64,000 nucleotides of DNA from Gymnopilus junonius (taxonomy: Eukaryota; Basidiomycota; Agaricomycetes; Agaricales; Galerinaceae), in the NCBI GenBank assembly GCA_015501075.1, contig JADNYJ010000003.1:496001-560000 (forward strand). Direction: 5' to 3'. The translations under genes and the position numbers were made by a program. Position 1 is the stretch's first letter; the number at the start of each line of letters is the position of its first letter. Below, one piece after another: positions 48,082 through 60,300 of this stretch. A model generated the notes under the pieces. It was given only the letters and a program-made list of their open reading frames with translations, had not been told where the DNA came from and made no database searches.

Positions 48082-50411
48082 TTAGGACTTTTGGTTCATC
48101 CTCTTCGCTGCTTCAGCCAAAGAAGGATGCAGCAACTGCTCATGAAGAGCCTTTCCAGCGGGGACCTACATGACCAAACAAATATCAGCGGGAGGTCTAT
48201 AAATAGCGCTACCAGATAAAACTTGCCATTGGGAAGACGTGCTCGTTCTTCTCTACCAGGCACTCCATCAACACTGGCCGCGATCCATCGTATTCGAGGA
48301 ACTCCTTCATCTTAGCGGGTAGTTCCTCAGTAGTATGGCAACGAATGGCATGGACGCCCATTGACCGGGCCAGCAAGACGAAGTCAGGGTTGGTCATTTT
48401 AGTATGCGAATACCGCTTGTCGTAGAAAAGATCTAAATCGCGGTCAGAAGCGGGCGAGCACCGGATATATGCGCATATATTCACCTTGCCATTGCTGGAC
48501 CATACCCTGGAACTCATTGTTGAACACAAGAACCTTGACACCGATGTTGTACTGCGAGGCTGTTGCGAGCTCCATCGCAGTCATGCTAAATGACGCATCA
48601 CCGTCAATGTCGACAACGGTCTTCTGAGGTGCAGCGACCTTGGCTCCAATGGCTGATGGGAGACCGAAACCCATGGTCTGTATGGAATATGATAAGCTAG
48701 ACGAAACCGTGATAACGACGAAATGCCAAACGTACCCCTAATCCACCAGAAGTGACCATCGACCGGGGATGTCTCCATCGGAAGTGTTGAGCGGCCCACA
48801 TTTGATGTTGACCCACGCCAGTGGAGATAATGACTTCATCTTTCTTGTCCCGGGTTTGCCTGTCCAACTCCTCAACGACCTCTTGGGGCTTCATATTTGC
48901 GCCTTGCTTGGATTTCTCAAACGTGAATGGGTAGTCCTTTTTCCAAGTCTTGATATCCTTAAACCATTCTTCTCTCGGGGAACTCTTGATCAGGGGCACC
49001 AAAACCGCCAAACTCGAGACAACGTCGCCTACAATAGGAATTTGGGCTTCAACAACTTTATTGACGTTTTTAGGTTGGATTTCGAAATGAATAATGCCGC
49101 CACGACCCTGAGCAGCAGCAGCTCGGGCAGCTGGCGCAAAGGTGTCAACCTTGCCCGTCACGCGATCATCAAACCGTCCTCCCAACGCGATAATGACATC
49201 TGCATGCTGCATAGCGAGATTGGCATATGCACTTCCGTGCATACCAAGCATGTGCAGACTCTTGTCGTCTGTCTCGTCGAATGCACCTAGACCCTGTAGG
49301 GTCGTGCACACAGGAATATTGCCCTGTTGCGCAAGTTGCGCCAAAAGTTTGGGACCGGTGGGTGATGACAGAACTCCGTTGCCGGCGTAGATCACAGGCC
49401 TTCGCGCCTGGTTGATCATCTTTGCAGCATGCTTGATGAGACCATGGTCAATGGGTGGATCAGGCATCTGCAAAGGGTTCATAGGGAGGCCGAGATTTAT
49501 CCCAGGGGTCGTGGCTTTGTATGATAGGGGAGTACGCAAGATACCTGCAGTAACATCCTTAGGGAGATCCACCAATACAGGACCAGGTCGACCGGACGTC
49601 GCGATCTTGAAAGCTTCATTTATCCTTCTTGGCAGCTCCTCAATGTTTTTCACCATCACGTTCCACTTGGTGCAACTTCTTGAAATGCCAACGATGTCTG
49701 CTTCTTGGAATGCATCAGAGCCGATAGCGGAAGTGGCCACCTGACCTGAGAAAACGATGAGGGGGATGCCATCCGACATGGCGTCCTGCATAGGCGTAAT
49801 GACGTTGTCGCGCCTGGACCGGAAGTAACAAGGACGACACCGGTAGGCCAGATACACGGGCATAACCCTCAGCCATATGACCGGCACCTTGTTCGTGACG
49901 GGGAAGGACGAATTCGAAGTGAGGTGACTGATAGATAGCATCGAAGACGGGCAGAATAGCTCCACCGGGTATCCGAATATGTGTTTGACGCCATGGCGAA
50001 GCATCATTTCATGGAAGATCTGTCCGCCAGAAAGACCGACGAATGTATGGTCCAGAAGTGCATTAGGGCGGGCCAGGGCCATTGATGTGCGTCGCGGGCA
50101 GTCTCGTATTGGTTGGTGTCGGGATTTGCTGGAATCCAGGTGCCGGCGAAGGCCGTCTAAAAGTAGCACGAACAAGGCGCTCAACACCGACAAGAAGGTG
50201 ACAATATAGAGAGGATTCTATGCTTACACAGTTGGCGCTGGGGAGGCTTTCGATACAGTCGACCGACTGATGTTGCGAGCATGCTCTCTTACTCTCGACT
50301 TGGCTTCAACCATGGAGATCACGCCTGCAGTAGCTATGGTGGACTTGCATCGCGTAGCCGTTGTTTTCGATGCTGATGGCAGCGAATAGATCTTGAGGCA
50401 GGTAGCGCCAT
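48082..50411 (-). CDS. ILV2: Acetolactate (acetohydroxyacid) synthase catalytic subunit, mitochondrial
   Basis: First common step of Val/Leu/Ile synthesis, ThDP- and FAD-dependent, in mitochondria. Exons: 50228-50411, 48736-50156, 48485-48677, 48227-48432, 48082-48165. The N-terminus from 50411 is Arg-rich ([17 protein letters not shown]), typical of a targeting sequence. The core starts [26 protein letters not shown]; then [52 protein letters not shown], and the ThDP/Mg motif [15 protein letters not shown]...FNNEFQGM. The last intron is GC-AG. One-base losses near 49,966, 49,838 and 49,806 cancel over about 60 codons, so the long frame stays open but misreads the active-site segment. Further losses lie near 50,085-50,130 and 50,335. 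Restoring them gives the expected family sequence, so the gene is most likely intact. Confidence 0.92.
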
Positions 50412-50969
50412 GGTGATTTTGGGTATGGAGAACAGGTCTAACCTGAGAGAAGCTGGGTTGTAAATGCAAACTTTTAACGATCTCTAGAATTGACTCGATC
50501 CAAGCCCACGGCCGATCGGTTAATTGTCGGCCGATCAACCGTCACATGATTACCCCACCTGTCTTTCTAGATTTGTTTTCAAAATCGACGTGTTCACAGT
50601 TCGACCAGTACTCCACTCACGAAAGCAGTACCGCGTTGCAGCTAACACCGTAATAATACGACCTGGCAGCAGTGTCTAAGCACTGTCGTGGCATCCCACA
50701 AGCACATTTTAGTTATTTCAAACGTCTTTGATGGACCACAAGGCAAGTACACGAAGTTGCGGTTTGACAGCTCGCGAGAAGAAATGCTATTAAGAGGTAC
50801 TTAGAGACCTGGAGCTGTGACATGGAATACAAAGCAAAGTAATTCCTAACTGATTTGGGTTCGAAGAGTCGAGTATTTTTTCCAGTGATGAAAATGATGA
50901 CGATGGGTATTCAAGTTTATGGGTGTGCCAATGAGCCTTGAACGGACAGGGAGGTTTGGACCGGAAGAT
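50412..50969. other. ILV2 promoter region and 3' flank of the EF-hand/ZZ gene
   Basis: Contains the paired CGGCCGATC repeats described separately; otherwise nothing recognised. Confidence 0.5.
50509..50536. promoter_or_regulatory. Paired CGGCCGATC repeats about 100 bp upstream of ILV2
   Basis: CGGCCGATC occurs at 50509-50517 and again at 50528-50536, 19 bp apart. The first copy extends into the palindrome CCGATCGG (50512-50519). CGG triplets are the half-site of Zn2Cys6 regulators, and in yeast ILV2-pathway genes are controlled by the Zn2Cys6 factor Leu3. That this is such a site is inference; the repeat and its position are direct observations. Confidence 0.4.
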
Positions 50970-53900
50970 CTACTCGCCCACGGGCTTCGGCGACTTCATG
51001 GTGTTGAGCAATTCCTGCAGTAAAGATGTCATGGTTCCAAGTTGTTGATCAACCTTTGTTTCTAGCTTTTCCAGGCGTTCTTGGAGCACCGTGCTTCGGC
51101 TGTGTAGCTCTTTATTACGAGCCTCCATGTTTTGCTCGATTTTGTGTTCAAGCTGCGAAAGACTGTCGTTTATCCTCTCTTCCATTTTCACCAAATCTGC
51201 GTCAAGACGGTTAGGCTTTGGTTCGTTTGTCTTGACCTCGTCGCTCTGATTTATTCGCAACAAGGGATGATGGCGTAAATGGATGGAAGATACGCCCTCG
51301 CGCTTTGGAATAAGCTTGCCTTTGCTTTGGCAGTCCAAGCAGATCAGGGTATCTGTGGCTGAAAAACAAACGTCAAAAAAGTTCCAATGTTCATAAGGAA
51401 GAAACATACCACAGATTACACAAACCCAACACGGGAGAGTTAGAGCCTTTCCACAACAAGCGCAGACCAATGCTGTCAGAGAAGGTTTGCTTTTGATTAA
51501 TTTGTCTGCATCAGGAGCCCTCGACGTTTTTTTCTCTAGCTCTTTCCTATCACTGTCTGTCGTACTATGCTCCAAAGCCTTGAATGACGCCTTTACTCTC
51601 TCTGAACGTGATCTAGCCTCAGGGATAATGGTAGCTGCTTGGCAATAGTGGAAGCGCCGAGTGAAGCGGAGAAGAGAGTGAGATGGGTGATGAATATATC
51701 TATTGGGCCTGTTGAATACGGAAGAATCAATGCATTCTGCGCACATGTCTATTTGGTCGCTTAAATCTTCTTCCATACAGGTAATGCAGGTAAATCGGAT
51801 GAATGCTATCCTCTGGTTGCAAGCATCGCAATAAATTGCACCACTACCGGAGTATTTCATTTAACAAATGAAGGTATGAAAGTTTTGGTTACTCACAATA
51901 CGTCATATAAGTATCTGTCGTAGAGGTAGTATAAAGTTATTGCCTCCGTAAGCCTAGCGATGGATGGATGGATGTAGGCTCTCATAAGCTTGAATTCGTC
52001 TCCCTCGTCAGCGGAAATGTAGCCTCTGGCAGTTGCTGGTTTGTCCATATCGTAGAAATCGCGCATAGACAGTTCTATCCACCGCTTACATTCATCAATA
52101 CGAGCCCGCCAAAAAGTGGACGAACCCAATCGCCGCTGGGCCTGAAAAAGTACAGCTGCAGTAGCGAAAGCCCATCGTTTCCGTGCTAAGTTCCATGACG
52201 AGTCGGAGCTCGAATCATCCAACAGATGCCTAAATCGAAAGACGTCCGGTGAGCGTTTCGTCATGTAGAAACGGCCAGAAATATAATCAGACGTGGAACC
52301 GTTGACTTCGACTTTATCGATTATATCTTCGGTTTCCTGGTTGGTATCTGCGTCGGCAAAGGGAAAGTAGGCGAAATTTGTTCCATCTGAGTCACCCGAA
52401 GTCTTCTCTAAGGCAATCCATGCCCCTTGATCGTTTCCGTTTCAGGGTCCCATTGACCTTTACATAGCAGGTGGTTATACTTGGAGGGCCATGAAATCCT
52501 AATCAGAAGCGTCGCCGGATTCGGAGAACCACTTTCATTTGACTTAATACGGGCTTCATATTCAATGACGCCGCAGAAATTTTCGCCTTTACCAGCCAGC
52601 CTATCTTCTGTAATGGGTCCAATGGCGATGGCATATGAACCTTTATAGGCACCATGGGGAAATTTTGGTGTAGCACATGCACCAACCCATGCACCTTCTA
52701 ATGGATGCGGGACACGGTCAGGAGACGACGGAGCATGCCCTAATTCTTCAAATTCCAGAACAGGTCCTTTGCTTTGAGAGAGGATAGAAAGATCTGGAGG
52801 TTTCCTCTGTGCCTCTTGAGTATTCGAGCGAGGTTCAGATTGTTGTATTGAAGGCTGCATGTACTTAGATAGCATGTTATGAGCCGGACTGCGCCAGTCT
52901 TTCTTGAAGGATGTAAGGAACTGGAGCAACTATCAGAATTGCCATTCCATGCGAAGGAAATTATTCTCACCATGCCATATGAATAACTTTCAAACTGAGC
53001 TTCTACGTCACGGTAGATTTGACGAAAGATGGCTACAGAATAATCAGCAATGATTACAGCTATTTGCAAAGGTTAGAAAGTTAATACCTTCAAGATGGGA
53101 TTGACGTTCATCAAACACAAAGAATATTGATGTTAGCGAATCAAGATGTGTATCCAATTCTTGAGGATGCAAAACTACGGCCTGAGCCAGCTTCAGTATT
53201 TCTAGGTGGCGGTTCAGAATGAGATGCATGAGAGGTAATATCCACTGAAAATATGATATATTCATGAGTAGATCGCAATAAAACAAGTGGAAGACGTTCA
53301 CTGTTTCAATCCTACTCGAACCAGCGATTAGCCTGACATCCGATGTCGATTTTATAATAAAAGAAACTTCTTGCAAATTGGCTAGCAAGCGTTTTTCTTG
53401 GAGAGATGCCATGGATTCAGCCATCTCGGACAATTTTGAGTCCTTCGACGTGTTTACAGGTATAGGCTTGATAGACCTGACAAGTGCTTCCACTCGTCTC
53501 AATATATTGGCGTTGAAGTAGTAGTCCGCAAAGGCTCTATTGGCTGGGTGTATGGAATCAATAGCTTGCAGCATGTGATGCAGTACGGAGTAGATTTTGT
53601 CTTTGTAGTTCGTAAGATTAATGTGCCAACCTAGCAGGAGGTAAGTAATGGAGAGGGCAACTAATAAGGAGGTGCATACCCGCCGCCCAATAAGCAATCC
53701 AGTGAAGTACACTAATGTTACCAAATACTGAGTGGTGTCAAAAACACAAAAGCAAAGATACTGACTTCCACCCTGTTGGCCTAGATAATGCAAATTTGTT
53801 GGCCTCCTTGACAGAAATGAAACCCGACAAGTCTTCGTCTATGGCCTCAACAATGGGACGCACATATGCGACATCGATGTATTTCAGCACCCAGGTATTG

Positions 53901-55585
53901 TCGTCAGATTCGCTATTTGGCTGATGAGCCGCTTGGGTCTCAGGCGCGCCAGAAAGAAGCAACAAGAAATCTGGGGGAAGATCTCGTGGTACCATCGGAA
54001 ATGGTGTATTTGGGACAGACCTGTCAGTCAGAAGATAATCCCGGAAAGTCAAAACAAATTGCTTTGCTTTCACGCTTCTTCTCAAACCCTGGGAAAGCCC
54101 CTCAGTGATTGGCTGAGAACCACACACAATTTTTCCTACCATTCGATTCCAAATTTGTTCCAGCTCCTTAGAATAAAGTAAGCATGCAATCGTCCAGGCA
54201 AAAGTGGGCAGACATCATACAGGGTCTTTGAGTTTTATTGCTGCATTTGGAACAACAGCCTTTTTGATGACCTTCCCCTCTTCAAGAATCAACAGAGACG
54301 TCCTGACAAGCTTGTCGAGTTTCATGTTGTGATCCAACATTTTCCGCCCATGTTCCTCAATCTGACCCGAAATGCGCTCCAAATTGTTGTTCTGAACAGT
54401 GAGCAACTGCTCAAAACGTGCCTGATTCTTCGCTAACGCTTCTTTCAAGTCCTGGCTCAATTCTATAGCCAACACTTCGCGCGCTCTGACCAACCCCACC
54501 GGAAGGGAGGTAGGAGTATTCCCTTCTTCCAAAGTCTCCCCCGCTTTTGACAGGAGCTGAAGTAATAATTCATCGCGCGCGACACAATTCCATGCCCCTC
54601 CGTGAGCTTCAATGAATACCAGTGCGTCTCGTTCGCGAGGGGTATCGATTTTCCGAAATATAGCACGAGCAACGCTGTCTAGCTTGTCGTCTAGGATGTT
54701 GATTTTGTGTCCAACGTCAGCTATTGCTACATTGGCTGCATCAATCCCGGCAGCAATATAAGAGGTGATTATGCTTTGCAGTTCGGCACGCCTTTGGACG
54801 AATGTTTCAATATGGTCTGCAAAACGACGTTCGTAAATTTTGGCCTTGATTAGCTTTGCTTGGGGGGCATAATCAATATAACTCGATGTGACAAGCAGTG
54901 TAAAGCTTACAGATAAGTTTGCGATTCATGTAGTAATTCAGGTCACTTCCACATTTCGTGATATCCTGTGCTATAGCCTTCACAAGGTTCTGCAGCTGTG
55001 CCCGTTGTTTCTCCTTTTCCATTCCTTCAACGTGACTATGCTTCAGCTTTCGAAGCCTACACGGAATAGGATGTCATCGATGTCATGAAAAGAATAAATC
55101 AGATACGTACTGGAACATGGTACACATCATGTTTTGCATTTGCAACTTCACAGCCACGACTTTTCTGTTGTTATCACGTCTTGTTAGGTCTAAGCTGATG
55201 ACAGAGTGAAAGGCGAAAATCGCAACTGGTAGCAAAGAAGCGTGTCAGGTCTAGATATCTGTGCTGCATTCAAAGGGAACTCACTGCCAAGGACTGGATG
55301 GACGTTCCCAAGAACGACTAACCCATCGAGTATGACATTTATGGTCTCGATAAAGGAATCAATTGCCAGATTCAATTCCGCTAAATTGGTGATGGAAGCA
55401 ACATCTGAGGAGACGGCTCTTTGGATAGTCTGCTCATTCTCGTTATAAAAACGCGTTAATTCCTGCCAGACATGTTCTTGATCCTTGTCCAGTGTATGTA
55501 ATCCCTTGTCAGAATCGAGAAGTAATGTGGAATCCCCAGGTTCATGTGGGTGTGATACGGGGAAAGATAGAGGTTCACTAGCCAT
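50970..55585 (-). CDS. Large helical / EF-hand / ZZ zinc-finger protein, function unknown
   Basis: Multi-exon, roughly 1,200 aa. From the start at 55585 (MASEPLSFPVSHPHEP), an amphipathic helical region (FIETINVILDGLVVLGNVHPVLG, then VISLDLTRRDNNRKVVAVKLQMQ) is followed by coiled-coil segments (54.2-55.0 kb). One canonical EF-hand loop is present (DEDLSGFISVKE, about 53.83 kb). A helical middle follows, then a folded block (PHPLEGAWVGACATP, about 52.7 kb). Near the C-terminus is a ZZ-type zinc finger, IYCDACNQ...FTCITC...CAEC (about 51.75-51.85 kb), a second Cys cluster (CACCGK...CVICG) and a terminal coiled coil (51.0-51.2 kb). One base is missing near 52,429 (GGGGG to GGGG). I recall similar EF-hand/ZZ proteins as expanded families in Agaricomycetes. 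The N-terminal bundle is reminiscent of the four-helix adaptors of fungal NLR/HeLo-type proteins; that comparison is speculative. It is divergent from FAHD1 with about 412 bp between starts. Confidence 0.75.
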
Positions 55586-55997
55586 CTGAAATTGGGATGG
55601 CCAACCTTGCCGTACAGGCGCCTGAAAAAATGCTGGTGTCGTAAATGGAATTCAATTCCCGCCAAGAGTGGCATGTTCATTGTTATGACACCGAATGACC
55701 ACAAGGGGTTTAACCGGGGTTCACTGATATTAAATAACAAGCTGTCTGGATAGACTGTGTTGCCATCCTGGTGGGGCGACCTAAACGTGATGTTATGGCC
55801 TCTGAAAATTCGCGCTCAGAAGCATATCCGAGTAGTTTCTAGCTGACGATTCGCGAACAAGATATGGAGGCCATGTGCTTTCGATGAGAACACTGAAAAA
55901 TGGAAAGGGGTGGGAATATTCGATGCGATCCGGGTGTACTCGAATCATTCCTTCTCCGAACAGTCTCCGACATATCTTTAGTGGTCGTTGACCTGCA
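55586..55997. promoter_or_regulatory. Shared divergent promoter, EF-hand/ZZ gene and FAHD1
   Basis: 412 bp between two starts pointing away from each other; both promoters must lie here. No specific site recognised. Small frames in it (for example 55456-55740) are shadows. Confidence 0.5.
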
Positions 55998-57152
55998 ATG
56001 GCTTCCTCGTTCGCCCGCACTGGAAAGAAGGTAGACATCAAGTTTTTAGGTTGGACTTTGTAGTTCACTGATTTTGTCCCCGTTCGGCTATATAGATTGT
56101 TGCAATTGGCAGAAATTACGCTGCACACGCGAAGGAGCTGAACAATGCCGTGCCAAAGGAGCCTTTCTTCTTCTTGAAGCCAACTTCCAGCTATTTGCCT
56201 TCAGACGGAAAGCTGGAGATACCGCAGGGTATCGTGGCGCATCATGAAGGTTCGCATTTCCCTCGCTGTAGGACGGGACTTCGAGAGTGATGTCACCTGT
56301 TGCCTTCATTAAAGTGCAAAGGGTCCTGATTGACCTGTGAATTGTACTTTAACTGATCTTTGGTTTTCGCCCACAGTCGAACTCGGAATAGTTATTGGCA
56401 AAGGCGGGAGGGATATCCCTCAAGCCAATGCCTTCTCTCACATCGCAGGTTACAGTACGTCTTCCATACTGATAACACAATTGGTCGAATCTAATATACT
56501 CCTGTCCTTCTCTCTGTCTGCTTTTACGGTACTCTTTTGACGACAAGTAAGCCCTTGCTGTGGATATGACTGCTCGTAACCTGCAAGACAAGTGAAGAAA
56601 GCAGGTTTACCGTGGTCTGCCGCCAAAGGCTTCGATACTTTCACACCGATTGGGTATGCCATGTCTATTGTTGTAGTTAGCTGCAAAATTAAAGTCAAAG
56701 ACTAACCGGTATCTCCCTGCACATAAAGGCAATTTCTGGCCAAAGATGTGGTGAAAGACCCTCATGATCTCAGATTAGTGTTAAAGGTATGTTTAGCCTA
56801 AGCTTTCCTACTTTCAAATAGGTTGAATATCCTGCCTAGATCAACGGAACCACAAAGCAAGATGGCACGACAGCGGACATGATATTTCGCATCCCCCGTT
56901 TGATAGAGCATATATCATCGATCATGTCGCTTGAGGTCAGTCTGTTACTATGCTCTCGCAGATGGTCCTTGATTTTATTGTTGCAAATAGGAGGGAGATG
57001 TTATTCTCACAGGAACACCCCCCGGGGTCGGACCTGTTGCGCCTGGTGATAAAGTCGAGTGCGCTCTTACAGAAGCAGGTGGCAAGGAGCTCCTTTCTCT
57101 GAACTTTGAAGCAATTCAAAGAGAGGGAGGCTACAAATTCCAAGAAGACTGA
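55998..57152 (+). CDS. FAHD1-type fumarylacetoacetate hydrolase family protein (acylpyruvase/oxaloacetate decarboxylase)
   Basis: Seven exons (55998-56030, 56096-56249, 56377-56454, 56552-56653, 56729-56786, 56840-56935, 56991-57152) give 227 aa once one base near 56,592 is restored (exon 4, QDKVKKAG). Splicing was derived by hand and every phase closes. Family blocks: [26 protein letters not shown], the metal-ligand region VAHHE...[54 protein letters not shown], and [18 protein letters not shown]. The His/Glu ... Glu ... Asp set binding Mg2+ in FAHD1 is present. FAHD1 proteins act mostly in mitochondria on acylpyruvates and oxaloacetate. The N-terminus here is very short, with no obvious targeting peptide beyond [11 protein letters not shown]. 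Confidence 0.9.
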
Positions 57153-57394
57153 GGATTATAAAAATGCAAAGTGGTTCAGCCTCGAGAGGATTAACTGTCG
57201 ATCTTGCACAGGGTGGGAGACTATAATCTATGTATGCTTTATCAGAATCTAGCAATAGGTAGAAATTCTCGAGACAGTTGAAGTTGGATGATGGATGTGG
57301 CGATTAAAGGTGAAAGTCTGACTCAGCAGGGCTGTGCTACTTTTAGCAATGGGACCGATTGAGTGTTCAGATCAACTTTCTTTCTTCCACTTTC

Positions 57395-60300
57395 ATGGAT
57401 TCTTTCGATAACTTCCAGTACGAATCCGCTTCTTCATACGGCGGCGGCCCTCTCGTCGACGATACTTCGTCAGTGTACACGGCCAATACTCAAGACAATG
57501 CGTCTTCAGTTGATCTTTCGAGTCTTTCTTTGTCTGAGTACAACGGGGGAGATCCACGGGCAATGGACATGTCCACAGCCACCACCCTCAGAGTCAAGCA
57601 AGAAATGGAATGGATGAGGACTTCGATGCTGTTTTGGACGATTTGAAGGACGAGGCTGCAGTTGATTTGCCCCCTCATGCTTGTAGGTACGTGTTATCAT
57701 CATTTTTAACCCCATTATTCGGACTAAGCATTAATGGCGTCTTCGTAACTTTCTAGTTATTGTGGCATTCATTCACCAGCATCAGTTGTGAAATGCTTGG
57801 TATGCTCCAAGTGGTTCTGCAACTCTCGAGGAAATACGTCGGCTTCCCACATCGTGAACCATCTTGTGCGCGCTAAACACAAAGAAGTAATCTTGCACGC
57901 GGAGAGTCCTCTGGGAGAGACCACTCCTGAATGCTACAACTGTGGCAGCAAAAACGTTTTCATGCTTGGATTTATTCCAGCGAAGAGCGACACTGTCGTT
58001 GTCCTGCTCTGCCGGTGAGTCACGATACGTCCACCCTTCTATGAATAACCTTTACTAATTCTTTATAAAGCCAACCATGCGCAGCTATTTCTAAAGATAT
58101 CTCTTGGAATGCCTCGCTTTGGGCTCCTCTCATTGATGACCGTTCTTTCCTTTCCTGGCTTGTCAAGCCTCCCAGTGAGACCGAGCAACTGCGTTCTCGG
58201 CAGATTTCTTTCAATCAAATCAACCGCCTAGAAGACCTCTGGCGCGAGGATGCCAATGCTACTCTAGAAGACCTCGAGAAGCCGGGCGTAGACGATGAAC
58301 CTCAACCCATTCTTTTGCGTTACGAAGACGCGTACCAATACCAGAACATTTTTGGACCTCTCGTCAAGATCGAGGCCGACTACGACAAGAGGCTGAAGGA
58401 GAGTCAAACGCAGACAGATATCACTGTTCGATGGGACCTAGGTCTTAACCAAAAACGAGTTGCTTGGTTCGGTTTACCCAAATTAGAAAGCGGGGAAGTT
58501 AGGCTGGCCGTTGGTGATGAGTTGAGGCTAAGGTACCAAGGAGAACTGCACAAAGCCTGGGAGGGTGTTGGACATGTCATCAAGATCCCCAACAGTAAGC
58601 TTTAGTTTCATTTCGATCATTTAGCACTCGTTTCATTTTGCTTAGATGTCTCCGACGAAATTGGATTGGAATTACGCAGAACGGAAGGCGTTCCTTCTGA
58701 CTGCACCCACAACTTCGCCGCCGATTTTGTGTGGAAGTCCACCAGCTTCGACCGCATGCAACTTGCGATGAAGACTTTCGCTGTTGACGAGAAGAGTGTC
58801 AGCGGCTATATCGTAAGATTCCTTCATTCATCTCCAAGAAATTGAGTGCTGACTTGGACCCACTCTTCTAGTACCATAAACTTCTTGGCCACGAACTTGA
58901 GCCTCAATCTCTCCGAACCCAGATGCCAAAGCGTTTCTCTGCCCCAGGTCTACCTGAATTAAACCACTCGCAGATGTATGCTGTCAAGAGTGTACTCCAG
59001 AAGCCTATCAGCTTGATCCAGGGTCCTCCTGGTACTGGAAAAACTGTAACATCGGCCTCCATTGTTTATCATCTCGCCAAGATGAACCCAGGCCAAGTCC
59101 TTGTTTGCGCTCCGTCCAACGTTGCCGTCGACCAACTCACAGAGAAGATTCACGCAACAGGCCTTAAAGTCGTTCGTCTGACTGCTAAATCACGTGAAGC
59201 GCTCGATTCCAGCGTCGCTTTCCTCACTCTACACCAGCAGGTCGCGAACAGCACCACTCATGTGGAGCTGCAGAAGCTGATTATGCTCAAAAATGAGCAG
59301 GGGGAGTTGAGCAGCAATGATGAGCGGAAATATAAGACACTTATCAGGCAGTGTGAGAAGGAGATTCTGAGTGCTGCGGATGTTATTTGCTGCACTTGTG
59401 TTGGCGCTGGTGATCCTAGGTTGAGCAAGTTGAAGTTCAGGACTGTTTTGATTGATGAAGCTACGCAAGCTGCTGAGCCAGGTGTGTTTCGTGATATTCG
59501 TTACTTGGACGGTTTACTCATCTTTAATCTCTCTTTAGAATGTATGATTCCATTGGTCCTTGGTTGCAAGCAAGTTGTTCTCGTCGGAGATCATCAGGTA
59601 AATCACCTCATATATTGACTAAATGAAATGAATTTACTCACATATTTTCTCTAGCAACTTGGTCCTGTCATTATGAACAAGAAAGCTGCTCGCGCAGGTC
59701 TCACGCAATCTCTTTTCGAACGTCTTGTCGTCCTTGGCAACAGACCCATCCGTCTTCAAGTCCAATACCGCATGCATCCTTGTCTTTCTGAATTCCCATC
59801 CAACATGTTCTACGAAGGCACCCTCCAGAATGGTGTCACTGCTCCTGAACGTCTAAGGAAGAATGTCGACTTCCCATGGCCTGTCCCAGACACCCCCATG
59901 TTTTTCTACCAGAATCTCGGCCAAGAGGAAATCTCGAGCAGTGGAACATCATTCCTTAACAGAACTGAAGCCTCCAATGTTGAGAAGATCGTTACCAAGT
60001 TCTTCAAGTCGGGTGTCATGCCCAGCCAGATTGGCGTTGTGACTCCTTATGAAGGACAGCGCTCGTATATCGTGAACTACATGCAGTTCAATGGGTCGTT
60101 AAAGAAGGACTTGTACAAGGAGATTGAGGTGGCTAGTGTTGATGCGTTCCAGGGGCGAGAGAAGGATTACATCATTTTGAGTTGTGTGAGGAGCAATGAG
60201 CATCAAGGTATCGGGTTCTTGAATGACCCTAGGCGTTTGAATGTCGCTCTTACCCGTGCCAAGTACGGTGTTGTCATTCTTGGAAATCCCAAAGTTTTGA

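Noticed and set aside
49800..49975. Programmed ribosomal frameshifting in ILV2
   Set aside because: Three separate shifts of the same sign would be needed, at ordinary short homopolymers without slippery heptamers, and the same kind of loss occurs in unrelated genes nearby. Base-call error is far simpler.
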